NCBI RefSeq assembly: GCF_008056315.1
Contig: NZ_VRKQ01000008.1
Location: forward strand, 310,001 to 374,000
Length of the DNA stretch: 64,000 nt
Origin: Seonamhaeicola maritimus
GTDB taxonomy: Bacteria > Bacteroidota > Bacteroidia > Flavobacteriales > Flavobacteriaceae
Reading direction: 5' to 3'
The translations under genes and the position numbers were made by a program. The notes beneath the pieces were generated by a model that worked only from the letters and a program-made list of their open reading frames with translations, did no database searches and was not told the origin of the DNA. Positions 26,690-34,689 of this stretch are shown here, piece by piece. Each line of letters opens with the position of its first letter. The stretch's first letter is position 1.

Positions 26690-28849
26690 ATGAGAAAAAT
26701 TATGAAAAGGAATTATAAAGTTCTATCTCTGCTGCTTTTGCTAGCTTTTGCATCATGCAGTTTTACTACAAAATCTTTTGATGATCCGGATAAGGATAAG
26801 CTACTGGTTAAAATAATTACTTACGTGTTAGAACGTGGTCATTTTGACCCTATAGCAATGGATGATACTTTTTCTGAAGAATTATTCAATGACTATATAG
26901 AGACCTTAGATCCATTTAAACGTTATTTCTACGCTTCTGATATTAAAGAATTTGAAAAGTATAAATTACTTCTTGATGATCAATTAAAAGCAACAGATGT
27001 AACTTTTTTTAATGTTACTCATGAGCGATTGTTAAAGCGAATTGCTGAGGCCAAAGAAGTTTATAGGGAAGTTTTGTCAACACCTTTTGATTATTCATTA
27101 AATGAAACTTTTGATACTGATTATGATAAAGATGATTTTGTAAAAAATAAAAAGGAGTTAAAGGAACGCTGGAGAAAGCAGTTAAAATTTTCAACACTTT
27201 CCAACTTCGACGATATTCATACTCAAGATAAACAGAATAAAGATAGAGATGCTTCTTATGTTCTGAAAACTGAAGGAGTTATCGAGAAGGAAGCTCGTGA
27301 AGCTACCTTAAAATCCATAGATATTTATTTTAATGATAATATTGATGATTTACAACGTGAAGATTGGTTTGGATTTTATATAAATGCTATTGTAGAGGAG
27401 TTTGATCCGCATACTTATTATTTACCTCCAAGAAATAAAGAGGTGTTTGATATGGATATGTCTGGTAAGTTAGAAGGTATTGGTGCTAGACTTCAAAAAA
27501 GGATGGATTATATTAAAATTGTTGAACTTATTTCAGGTGGTCCAGCTTGGAGAAGTAAAGAGTTGGAGGTTGAAGATATTATACTAAAAGTAAAGCAGGA
27601 AGATGAAGAGTTCCCTATAGATATTGTTGGTATGCGTATCAATGATGCTATAAAATATATAAAAGGTCCAAAAGGAACCAAAGTGACCTTAACAATTAAA
27701 AAGGTTGATGGTACTATAAAAGATATTGACATTATTAGGGATGTTGTAGAATTGGGTGAAACCTATGCGAAGTCTTCTGTGGTGGAAAAAGATGGTAAAA
27801 CTTTTGGGATTATTAATTTACCCAAATTCTATGTTGATTTTAACGATTATAAAAACATAAATGCAGCTCAAGACGTCAAGAAAGAAATTGAAAGGTTAAA
27901 ATCTGAAGGGATGGAAGGCTTAATTCTTGATTTAAGAAATAACGGAGGTGGTTCTTTGCCAACAGTTGTGGATATGGCAGGTTTATTTATTAAAGAAGGG
28001 CCTATAGTTCAAGTACGTTCAACAGGAGCTAATAAAGAAGTATTAAAAGATAGAGATAAATCTATTTCTTGGGATGGTCCATTGGTTGTTTTAGTAAATG
28101 AGTTATCTGCTTCGGCGTCTGAAATTATGGCTGCAGCAATGCAAGATTATAAACGTGCAATTGTTATAGGAAGTAAACAAACTTATGGAAAGGGAACTGT
28201 TCAAAATGTATATAATTTAAATGATTTAATTCGAAACCCATCTAGCGGAGACTTAGGCGCTTTAGCATTTACAACTCAGAAATATTATAGAATTGACGGA
28301 GGATCTGTTCAGTTAGAGGGAGTTAAGAGTGATGTAAGAGTTCCTGGCAGGTTTAGTTTTATAGAAGTAGGCGAAAAAGAAAAAGACAATCCGTTACCTT
28401 ACGATGAAATTACTGCTGCAGAATATACTCCTTGGGAGTATTATTTTGATTATGATTCTACCATTGAAAAGAGCAAGCAACGTATGATTGCTAATGAGCA
28501 ATTAAAACTTATTGAGGAAAATGCTAAATGGGTGAAAAGTAAGATTGATGAAACAGAGGTTTCTTTAAATTATGAGATTTATAAAAGGGATTATGAGTTA
28601 AATAATGAGGAGGGAAAAAGGTTTGAGGCGATATCAAAATATCAAACCAATTTAACGTTTAGATCACATGCCTATGAAAAAGGCCTTTTTGCTCAGGATA
28701 CAACAGACTTAAAAGAAAAGCGTACTCGCTGGCATGAAAGTCTTGCAAAAGATGTGTATGTTGAGGAAGCATTGAATGTATTAGAAGATTTAAAGACGTC
28801 CTACCCAATAAAAAAAGTGGCTTCAACAAAGCCTGAAATAAAGAAATAG
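26690..28849 (+). CDS. prc: Carboxy-terminal processing (tail-specific) protease, S41 family
   Basis: 719-residue Prc/Tsp-type protease. A lipoprotein signal is likely: hydrophobic segment then AFASC, with the lipidated Cys about residue 23. A Prc-like N-terminal helical domain is followed by a PDZ domain (about 240-330) and the S41 catalytic domain, with ELSASASEIMAAAMQDY (around residues 470-486) and the Lys in YGKGTVQN. A DUF3340-like C-terminal tail comes after residue 560. It degrades proteins by their C termini in the periplasm. An in-frame ATG at 26702 is an alternative start. The OppC-like gene follows after seven bases. Confidence 0.92.
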   Translation: MRKIMKRNYKVLSLLLLLAFASCSFTTKSFDDPDKDKLLVKIITYVLERGHFDPIAMDDTFSEELFNDYIETLDPFKRYFYASDIKEFEKYKLLLDDQLKATDVTFFNVTHERLLKRIAEAKEVYREVLSTPFDYSLNETFDTDYDKDDFVKNKKELKERWRKQLKFSTLSNFDDIHTQDKQNKDRDASYVLKTEGVIEKEAREATLKSIDIYFNDNIDDLQREDWFGFYINAIVEEFDPHTYYLPPRNKEVFDMDMSGKLEGIGARLQKRMDYIKIVELISGGPAWRSKELEVEDIILKVKQEDEEFPIDIVGMRINDAIKYIKGPKGTKVTLTIKKVDGTIKDIDIIRDVVELGETYAKSSVVEKDGKTFGIINLPKFYVDFNDYKNINAAQDVKKEIERLKSEGMEGLILDLRNNGGGSLPTVVDMAGLFIKEGPIVQVRSTGANKEVLKDRDKSISWDGPLVVLVNELSASASEIMAAAMQDYKRAIVIGSKQTYGKGTVQNVYNLNDLIRNPSSGDLGALAFTTQKYYRIDGGSVQLEGVKSDVRVPGRFSFIEVGEKEKDNPLPYDEITAAEYTPWEYYFDYDSTIEKSKQRMIANEQLKLIEENAKWVKSKIDETEVSLNYEIYKRDYELNNEEGKRFEAISKYQTNLTFRSHAYEKGLFAQDTTDLKEKRTRWHESLAKDVYVEEALNVLEDLKTSYPIKKVASTKPEIKK

Positions 28850-28856
28850 TTGATTT

Positions 28857-29951
28857 ATGAGTTATAAATCAAACTCACTTAAACAATTAGCGCTCCAAAA
28901 ATTTCGAAAGAACTTTTGGGGCGTTTTTAGTTTCTATTTTTTAATTTTGGTGGGGTTGGTTTCAATTTTTGCTTATGTTGTAGCTCCTGATAATTCAAGG
29001 TATGCCAACCAAATGCATTTGTCAATTCATTCTAAAAAACCTGGTTTTAAAGTAACTATGCTTACTATCCCATCACAATTCAAGACTGAACAAAATACCT
29101 TGAGTAAATTGTTTTTTGGAAAGAAAAATGCCGATACTGAAGTTCCTATTTCAGAATATAGAATAGATGATGAAGTTTTAGTTTATAGGGAATATGCTAC
29201 TGATGGTCTAGAAGGTGTTGTGAAAACATTACAGGTTAAATCCTTTCCTCATGAAGATGTAAGTAGTTTCATAGAGGAAAAATCCTTTCTTTTCGGAACT
29301 GACAAATACGGAAGAGACTTATTGAGCAGGGTGCTTGTTGGCGCTAGAATATCTTTTTTTATAGGTTTTGTAGCCGTTTTTATTTCATTACTCATTGGTG
29401 TTTTAATGGGTAGTTTAGCTGGGTATTTTGGAGGAAGGGTTGATGCCATTATTATGTGGCTTATTAATGTAACCTGGTCCATTCCAACGTTGCTCTTGGT
29501 CATTGCTATTACTTTAGCATTAGGTAAGGGTTTTTGGCAAGTATTTATAGCTGTTGGGCTAACCATGTGGGTAGAGGTGGCTAGAGTAGTGCGCGGGCAA
29601 ATAATTAGCGCTAAAGAAATGCAATATGTTACCGCTGCTAGAGCATTAGGTTTTAGTGATTTTAGAATTATATCTAAGCATATTTTACCTAATATAATGG
29701 CGCCTGTTATAGTAATTTCTGCTGCTAATTTTGCGGCTGCTATTTTAATAGAAAGCGGACTTAGTTTTTTAGGTATTGGAGCCCAACCGCCCATGGCTAG
29801 TTGGGGTGCTATGATTAAAGATCATTATAATTATATAATTCTAGGTAAGCCATATTTAGCCATTATACCAGGTCTTTGTATTATGAGTTTAGTAATGGCT
29901 TTTATGCTCATTGGTAATGCCCTCAGAGATGCGTTAGATGTCAAAACTTAA
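28857..29951 (+). CDS. ABC transporter permease, OppC/DppC type
   Basis: 364-residue binding-protein-dependent permease. An OppC_N-type first membrane helix (about 18-40) is followed by an unusually long extracytoplasmic segment (about 41-150), then about five membrane helices with the EAA loop region AKEMQYVTAARALGFSDFRI (around residue 255). This domain normally pairs with an OppB permease, two ATPases and a binding protein for peptides or nickel; none are in the window. It follows prc after seven bases and overlaps the convergent DinB-like gene by four bases. Confidence 0.88.
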   Translation: MSYKSNSLKQLALQKFRKNFWGVFSFYFLILVGLVSIFAYVVAPDNSRYANQMHLSIHSKKPGFKVTMLTIPSQFKTEQNTLSKLFFGKKNADTEVPISEYRIDDEVLVYREYATDGLEGVVKTLQVKSFPHEDVSSFIEEKSFLFGTDKYGRDLLSRVLVGARISFFIGFVAVFISLLIGVLMGSLAGYFGGRVDAIIMWLINVTWSIPTLLLVIAITLALGKGFWQVFIAVGLTMWVEVARVVRGQIISAKEMQYVTAARALGFSDFRIISKHILPNIMAPVIVISAANFAAAILIESGLSFLGIGAQPPMASWGAMIKDHYNYIILGKPYLAIIPGLCIMSLVMAFMLIGNALRDALDVKT

Positions 29952-30424
29952 TTGACAGTCTTTTTTAGCAACTTTTTTATCAAAACTATTTGACCGAAAT
30001 GATAATAACTGTGTTCAATGATCACGTTAATATTTCTGTAATAGGTACCGTACTTATCATCAAAAAATGTTTGATCTAATTTCTCATTGGTGAAGCCTTT
30101 AACTTTTTCGATTAACTTTTGAGTATCTATTTGAAATTTCTTAATTAAATCTTTCCAATCTTTTTCAGATTCAATTTTGGGCGCGTCAAAACTGAATTTG
30201 TCTTTTATTTCTAGTTTACCCGTTTCAAAGTAATGAATCAAGCCTTCTGTATAATAGTTTATATGAAATAGAAGATCAGAAATAGTGTTTAACGAATCAA
30301 TTTTGGTTGTAGCTTGTTTCCAAGTTAGGTCAGATATTTGTTCTTTAATATTTGTTCCGGCAACCCATTTACCATCAAGCAAAACCTCTTCTAGTCTATT
30401 TGAAAGTTGTTTAGATAAATTCAT
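29948..30424 (-). CDS. DinB-like domain protein (four-helix metal-binding fold)
   Basis: 158-residue protein of the DinB/YfiT-like superfamily. The three expected metal-binding His positions are visible: LLFHINYY (around residue 52) and EHSYYHFGQ (around 134-138). The family includes thiol-S-transferases and many proteins of unknown function, so no reaction is claimed. It is cytoplasmic, lies 15 bases after the hemG stop on the same strand, and overlaps the oppC-like gene tail to tail by four bases. Confidence 0.82.
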   Translation of the reverse strand: MNLSKQLSNRLEEVLLDGKWVAGTNIKEQISDLTWKQATTKIDSLNTISDLLFHINYYTEGLIHYFETGKLEIKDKFSFDAPKIESEKDWKDLIKKFQIDTQKLIEKVKGFTNEKLDQTFFDDKYGTYYRNINVIIEHSYYHFGQIVLIKKLLKKTVN

Positions 30425-30439
30425 GTTTTAATGGTTTAC

Positions 30440-30967
30440 TCACATATTTTTTAGCTGTTTCCCAAATGCAGCTACTCTGTCCCAATTTGTATATTCAATT
30501 TCTGTATTAGAGTCTGTTGGTCCTTTAGTCATCCACATAATAAATTGAATCATGATTCTATCAAAAAACGGATATTTCTTATAATCTAGTTTACCTGCAA
30601 AAACTTCAATAATTGTAGGTTTCCAATCAATACTTTTGAAAAACTTAATGACATACGGATTTGTTTCAGCGGTTCTTTTTTCAGGTTTTCTTGCTACTAG
30701 ATTTACCGAAAAGAAAGCTGTTTTTAAGGAATCAAATTGCTCCTTATTAGTGTTTATAAAATCAATGATTTTTTTATTATGAACGCCGTATCTTATACTT
30801 GCTCCTATAATAAGCCTATCATAATTGGTAATGTTTTCTGTGAAATCTTCAATAGAGAAAAGTTCAACTTTTTGGTCGTATTGAAGTAATACATCTCTAA
30901 GTTTAATACATATTTTTAGAGTTTGTCCATCTACTGAAGAATATATTATGGCAGTTTTATTGTTCAT
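30440..30967 (-). CDS. hemG: Menaquinone-dependent protoporphyrinogen IX dehydrogenase
   Basis: 175-residue flavodoxin-like enzyme closely resembling E. coli HemG. The FMN-binding phosphate loop YSSVDGQTLKI (residues 9-19), IIGASIRYGVH (about 73-83), the long HemG-specific insertion with FSVNLVARKPEKRT (about 106-119) and the C-terminal YTNWDRVAAF are all seen. It oxidises protoporphyrinogen IX at the membrane using menaquinone, the step before ferrochelatase in haem synthesis. It is probably co-transcribed with the DinB-like gene. Confidence 0.93.
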   Translation of the reverse strand: MNNKTAIIYSSVDGQTLKICIKLRDVLLQYDQKVELFSIEDFTENITNYDRLIIGASIRYGVHNKKIIDFINTNKEQFDSLKTAFFSVNLVARKPEKRTAETNPYVIKFFKSIDWKPTIIEVFAGKLDYKKYPFFDRIMIQFIMWMTKGPTDSNTEIEYTNWDRVAAFGKQLKNM

Positions 30968-31298
30968 TTAAACAAAAAATAATAATTATAATATAGAATC
31001 AAACTTAAGCATTATTTTCATACAATGTTAGGTGAAGTATTTTGTTTTAAGACGGTCACAGATTTCGATTGCAATCCTTAGTTTTTTTTAATTGAAATTT
31101 AGTTAGTGTTCTTTCTTTAGTGATTTTAATATTCTGTCTAATTAATCGGGGTGTTTTCATTAGTTATTTAACTAGTGTAAAAGCGGAATACTAGTCTTCT
31201 TATTTCTTTTATTAGGATGACTATACGGAATTCTATAAGATATAAATTCTGTATAGTCTCACCATAAAAGTAGAAAATATTTCTAGCAAAAGAATGGT
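30968..31298. other. 331-base gap without a gene; contains one long inverted repeat
   Basis: AT-rich stretch between hemG and engB (both leftward). No credible open frame, RNA gene or T-tailed terminator was found. The only structure is the inverted repeat at 31219-31258, annotated separately. Promoter elements for hemG are not obvious. Confidence 0.6.
31219..31258. repeat. 14-bp inverted repeat, possible hairpin
   Basis: GACTATACGGAATT (31219-31232) pairs with AATTCTGTATAGTC (31245-31258) over 14 positions with one G-T pair; the loop is 12 bases. There is no T run on either side, so it is not an ordinary terminator. It lies 41 bases after the engB stop codon and could be a 3' processing or stability element, a protein-binding palindrome, or a remnant of a mobile element end. 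Confidence 0.6.
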
Positions 31299-31901
31299 TT
31301 ATAAAACCAAATTATTATTTAAAGAGTCTATATATTCTAAAACATCATCTTTCCCAATACCTTTAGAAGATGAGGTAATGAAATATCTTGGCATCTCTTC
31401 CCAAGTTTCTAAAAGAATGGTTTTATAATCATTAACATAATTGTCAATAGCCTTGGGTTTTAGTTTGTCTGCTTTCGTGAAAATTATAGAAAATGGAATT
31501 CCGTTTTCACCCAGCAATTGCATAAACTCTTGGTCAATAGGTTGGGGTTTGTGTCTAATATCAATTAAAACAAAACCACAAACTAATTGTTGGCGTAAGC
31601 CAAAATATTCAGTGATAAACTTTTGAAATATTTTTTTTGAAGATTTAGAAACACGGGCGTAGCCATACCCGGGTAAATCGACTAAATGCCAATTTTTATT
31701 AATCAAGAAATGGTTTATGAGTTGCGTTTTTCCTGGTCTTCCAGAAGTTTTTGCTAAACTTTTTCTGCTGGTTAACATGTTTATAAGTGATGATTTTCCA
31801 ACATTACTTCGTCCAATGAAAGCGTACTCCGGCAACATGCTTTTAGGGCATTTAGCAACATCAGAATTACTCATTACAAATTCAGCAGACTTTATTTTCA
31901 T
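31299..31901 (-). CDS. engB: Ribosome biogenesis GTP-binding protein EngB/YsxC
   Basis: 200-residue TRAFAC-class GTPase needed for 50S ribosome assembly. The motifs appear in order: GRSNVGKSS (residues about 29-37), the switch SGRPGKTQ, DLPGYGYA (G3), FTKADKL (G4) and a TSSSKGIG segment (G5). Length is normal. It lies 49 bases after the alpha/beta hydrolase gene on the same strand. Confidence 0.95.
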   Translation of the reverse strand: MKIKSAEFVMSNSDVAKCPKSMLPEYAFIGRSNVGKSSLINMLTSRKSLAKTSGRPGKTQLINHFLINKNWHLVDLPGYGYARVSKSSKKIFQKFITEYFGLRQQLVCGFVLIDIRHKPQPIDQEFMQLLGENGIPFSIIFTKADKLKPKAIDNYVNDYKTILLETWEEMPRYFITSSSKGIGKDDVLEYIDSLNNNLVL

Positions 31902-31950
31902 TGCCTTAAATAATTAGGAATGTGGAATATATTATTTAGTAGAATTTAAT

Positions 31951-32715
31951 CTAAAAACTTCGTTTGATTAACCACTTTTCCATAATGGTATTAAATTCAT
32001 CAGGATGCTCCATCATAGCTGCGTGCCCACATTTATCTATCCAAAATAAATCGGAATCTGGTAATAGAGAATCAAACTCTTTCGCTACTTCCGGTGGTGT
32101 GACATTATCATTTTTACCCCAGATAATACAAGTAGGTGTTTGCATTTTTGGTAAATCCTTAGCCATATTATGCCTAATGGCACTTTTTGCAATGGCTAAA
32201 GTTTTTACAAGTTTATTTCTGTCATTCACCGTGGCGTAAACTTCGTCTACGATCTCTTTGGTAGCAATTTCAGGGTCATAGAAAACTTCTTGCGCTTTCT
32301 TTTTAATAACTTCATAATCACTGCGTTTAGTGTATCCACCGCCCATGGCGCTTTCATATAAACCTGAGCTGCCAGTGATAATTAAAGCTTTTACCTTTTT
32401 AGGAAACAGTTTAGTGTGGTATAGCCCTATATGTCCACCAAGAGAATTGCCTAATAAAATAGCTTGCTCAAAACCTTTAAACTCAATAAAATCATGTAGG
32501 TAAGTGGCGAAACTTTTTACATTAGTTTTTAGCAGAGACATAGTATAAATAGGTAGTTCAGGAATGATTACCTTATATCCTTTTTTGCTAAAAAATTGGA
32601 TAACAGAATCAAAGTTACTTAATCCTCCCATTAATCCATGTAAAACTATGATTGGAATCCCTTCTCCGGCTTCAATATAGCTGTACTTATCTTCTTTTTT
32701 TAAATAATGCGTCAT
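31951..32715 (-). CDS. Alpha/beta hydrolase
   Basis: 254-residue alpha/beta hydrolase without a signal peptide. The oxyanion region HGLMGG (residues 26-31), the nucleophile elbow GNSLGGH (around 89-95), the Asp in GKNDNVTPP (around 200) and the His in DKCGHAAMMEHP (around 230) form a complete triad. Similar proteins hydrolyse esters or C-C bonds, but the substrate is not predictable. Divergent from the division cluster and upstream of engB. Confidence 0.88.
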   Translation of the reverse strand: MTHYLKKEDKYSYIEAGEGIPIIVLHGLMGGLSNFDSVIQFFSKKGYKVIIPELPIYTMSLLKTNVKSFATYLHDFIEFKGFEQAILLGNSLGGHIGLYHTKLFPKKVKALIITGSSGLYESAMGGGYTKRSDYEVIKKKAQEVFYDPEIATKEIVDEVYATVNDRNKLVKTLAIAKSAIRHNMAKDLPKMQTPTCIIWGKNDNVTPPEVAKEFDSLLPDSDLFWIDKCGHAAMMEHPDEFNTIMEKWLIKRSF

Positions 32716-32928
32716 TAATCAGTTAGTACTTTCATTATAAACAAATATAGTTATTTCATTCATATTTCAATGATTTTAATTCATTCTGGAAAATTAATCA
32801 AGAACTACAAAATGTTGATAATAATTTAAGATTCCTTCTTTTTTATAACTCATTGGTTTTTAGATTTTATTAGTCTTTTAAGACTAATATATCAGTTTTA
32901 AGCCACCTTTAATCGAAAAATTATTAAC

Positions 32929-32958
32929 AAAGTGGTAGAAAGTGGTAAAATGTGGTAA
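32929..32958 (+). promoter_or_regulatory. Three tandem MraZ boxes ahead of the division/cell wall cluster
   Basis: AAAGTGGTAG, AAAGTGGTAA and AATGTGGTAA follow each other with an exact 10-bp period. Direct repeats of this kind, with a GTG core every 10 bp, are the known binding sites of the MraZ regulator in several phyla. They end nine bases before the -7 element and so cover the -33 region, consistent with autoregulation of the operon by its first product. Confidence 0.85.
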
Positions 32959-32967
32959 ATTTTTCAA

Positions 32968-32975
32968 TATATTTG
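32968..32975 (+). promoter_or_regulatory. -7 promoter element of the mraZ operon
   Basis: TATATTTG matches TAnnTTTG and lies 33 bases ahead of the mraZ TTG start. The usual -33 TTTG is replaced by the MraZ boxes. The remainder of the 293-base gap upstream (32716-32928) is AT-rich, with no other feature I can support. Confidence 0.7.
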
Positions 32976-33008
32976 AAATTAAATCTCTAAAAACCTAACT
33001 AACCCAAT

Positions 33009-33479
33009 TTGAGCTTTTTAACAGGAACATATGAGTGCAAAGTAGATGCTAAAGGTAGGCTTATGGTTCCTGCACCTCTAAAAAAACAATTGGCCGCTGT
33101 ATTGTCAGACGGCTTTGTACTGCGCCGCTCTGTATTTCAAAAATGTTTAGAGCTCTATCCTGTAGCCGAGTGGCAAGTATTAATGCAGAGAATGAATAGG
33201 CTTAATAGGTTTAAAAAGAAGAATAACGATTTCATTAGAAGATTTACTGCTGGTGTGAAAATGGTTGAGGTTGATATTAATGGACGACTACTAATTCCTA
33301 AAGACTTAACTGTTTTTGCTAATATTTCAAAAAATATTGTAGTGGCTTCGGCAATTAACATTATTGAAATTTGGGATAAAGATTTATATGAACGGGCCAT
33401 TGATGATGCTGCTCTTGATTTTGCAGATTTGGCAGAAGAAGTAATGGGACAAGATGATGACGATCATGGAATATCATAA
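33009..33479 (+). CDS. mraZ: Transcriptional regulator MraZ
   Basis: 156-residue protein with two AbrB-like MraZ domains (about 5-50 and 80-125). The family signatures DAKGRLMVPAPLKK (residues about 13-26) and DINGRLLIPKDL (about 94-105) are both present. In characterised bacteria MraZ forms a ring, binds repeats upstream of its own gene and controls the division cluster. The matching three repeats are visible here. It uses a TTG start; no ATG gives a better fit to the family N terminus. The 3' end overlaps the rsmH start. Confidence 0.94.
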   Translation: MSFLTGTYECKVDAKGRLMVPAPLKKQLAAVLSDGFVLRRSVFQKCLELYPVAEWQVLMQRMNRLNRFKKKNNDFIRRFTAGVKMVEVDINGRLLIPKDLTVFANISKNIVVASAINIIEIWDKDLYERAIDDAALDFADLAEEVMGQDDDDHGIS

Positions 33480-34362
33480 CCCAGTCCTTTTAAAGGAAAC
33501 TGTTGATGGTTTAAATGTTAAGCCAGATGGTGTTTATGTAGATGTGACTTTTGGTGGTGGTGGTCATAGTAAAGAAATATTAAAAAGACTTGGTGAAAAT
33601 GGAAAATTATTTGCTTTTGATCAGGACGAGGACGCTCTTATAAATAGTATTGATGATTCTAGGTTTACGTTGATAAATGAAAACTTCAGGTATGTAAAGC
33701 GTTTTTTAAGGCTTTATGGAGTAAAAGAGGTTGATGGGGTTTTGGCAGATTTTGGGGTGTCATCTCATCAGTTTGATGTTGCAGAGAGGGGTTTTTCAAC
33801 GCGCTTTGAGGCTAATCTTGATATGAGGATGAATCAAAAAAGTGAACTTTCTGCATTTCATGTTGTTAATGAGTACGAAGAAGAGCAGTTAAGACAAGTT
33901 TTTTCTCAATATGGCGAATTGAGGTCTGCTCCAGCTATGGCAAGATTAATTGTGGAAAAAAGAAGGGAGGAGTCGATTGAAACCAGTGAACAGTTAAAAG
34001 CGGTGTTAAGAAAGTTTTTGCCACCTCGTCATGAAAATAAAGTGTTGGCTCAAATCTATCAGGCAATAAGAATTGAGGTGAATCAGGAAATTGAAGTGCT
34101 AAAGGAGTTTTTGCTGCAAACACCTGAAATCCTTGTTAAAGGAGGGAGGTTGAGTTTTATCTCTTATCATTCTTTAGAAGATAGACTTGTGAAGCGTTTT
34201 ATAAGAAATGGGATGTTTGAAGGAGAGCCTGAAAGAGATGTGTTTGGGAATTTTGAGGTTCCGCTAAAAAAAGTTAACGGATTGATAGTTCCTTCAAAGG
34301 AGGAAATAAAAATTAATAACAGAGCAAGAAGTGCAAAACTCCGCGTAGCGGAAAAATTATAG
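33466..34362 (+). CDS. rsmH: 16S rRNA (cytosine1402-N4)-methyltransferase
   Basis: SAM-dependent methyltransferase (formerly MraW) acting on 16S rRNA C1402. The start at MEYHNPVLLKETVDGL is chosen because it matches the family N terminus; ATGs at 33454 and 33457 would add four or three residues. SAM-binding VDVTFGGGGHS (about 26-36) and the later DFGVSSHQFD and FISYHSLEDRLVKRF motifs are clear. The protein has 299 residues, standard length. It overlaps mraZ by 14 bases and is followed directly by ftsL, so the three are translationally coupled. Confidence 0.95.
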   Translation: MEYHNPVLLKETVDGLNVKPDGVYVDVTFGGGGHSKEILKRLGENGKLFAFDQDEDALINSIDDSRFTLINENFRYVKRFLRLYGVKEVDGVLADFGVSSHQFDVAERGFSTRFEANLDMRMNQKSELSAFHVVNEYEEEQLRQVFSQYGELRSAPAMARLIVEKRREESIETSEQLKAVLRKFLPPRHENKVLAQIYQAIRIEVNQEIEVLKEFLLQTPEILVKGGRLSFISYHSLEDRLVKRFIRNGMFEGEPERDVFGNFEVPLKKVNGLIVPSKEEIKINNRARSAKLRVAEKL

Positions 34363-34680
34363 ATGAAGAAGAACATTTATAGCATATTGAAAGGGACCTT
34401 TTTGGTTAGTGATGATTCTTTTAAGAATTGGAGATTCATTCTATTTATTTCCGCCCTGGCAATAGTTATGATTGCAAGTTCGCACAGTGCAGATAAAAAA
34501 GTGTATGAAATAGCAAGATTGAAAAATGAAGTGAAAGAAATTAGATCAACATTTTTAGAAGGTCGTACAAAATTGATGCGCCTCAAAATGGAATCGAATG
34601 TAATCAATGTAATGAAAGAAAAAGGAATTTCACCTTCCGTGATTCCGCCCAAAAAAATAAAAGTAAAATCCCAAAATTAA
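34363..34680 (+). CDS. ftsL: FtsL-like cell division protein
   Basis: 105-residue bitopic membrane protein: a short cytoplasmic N terminus, one membrane helix (about 26-42) and a periplasmic coiled-coil helix (about 45-90). This topology and its place between rsmH and ftsI identify it as the Bacteroidota FtsL equivalent, a partner of FtsQ/DivIC-type proteins that activates FtsWI. Sequence conservation in this family is low, so the call leans on position. Confidence 0.85.
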   Translation: MKKNIYSILKGTFLVSDDSFKNWRFILFISALAIVMIASSHSADKKVYEIARLKNEVKEIRSTFLEGRTKLMRLKMESNVINVMKEKGISPSVIPPKKIKVKSQN

Positions 34681-34689
34681 AGAGAAGAA

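Noticed and set aside
29249-29794. 181-residue frame antisense to the OppC-type permease
   Set aside because: Mirror frame of a hydrophobic coding region, with low-complexity Ile/Thr/Lys composition and no family resemblance.
32716-32928. Additional small gene upstream of mraZ
   Set aside because: Only very short AT-rich frames exist, with no coding pattern.
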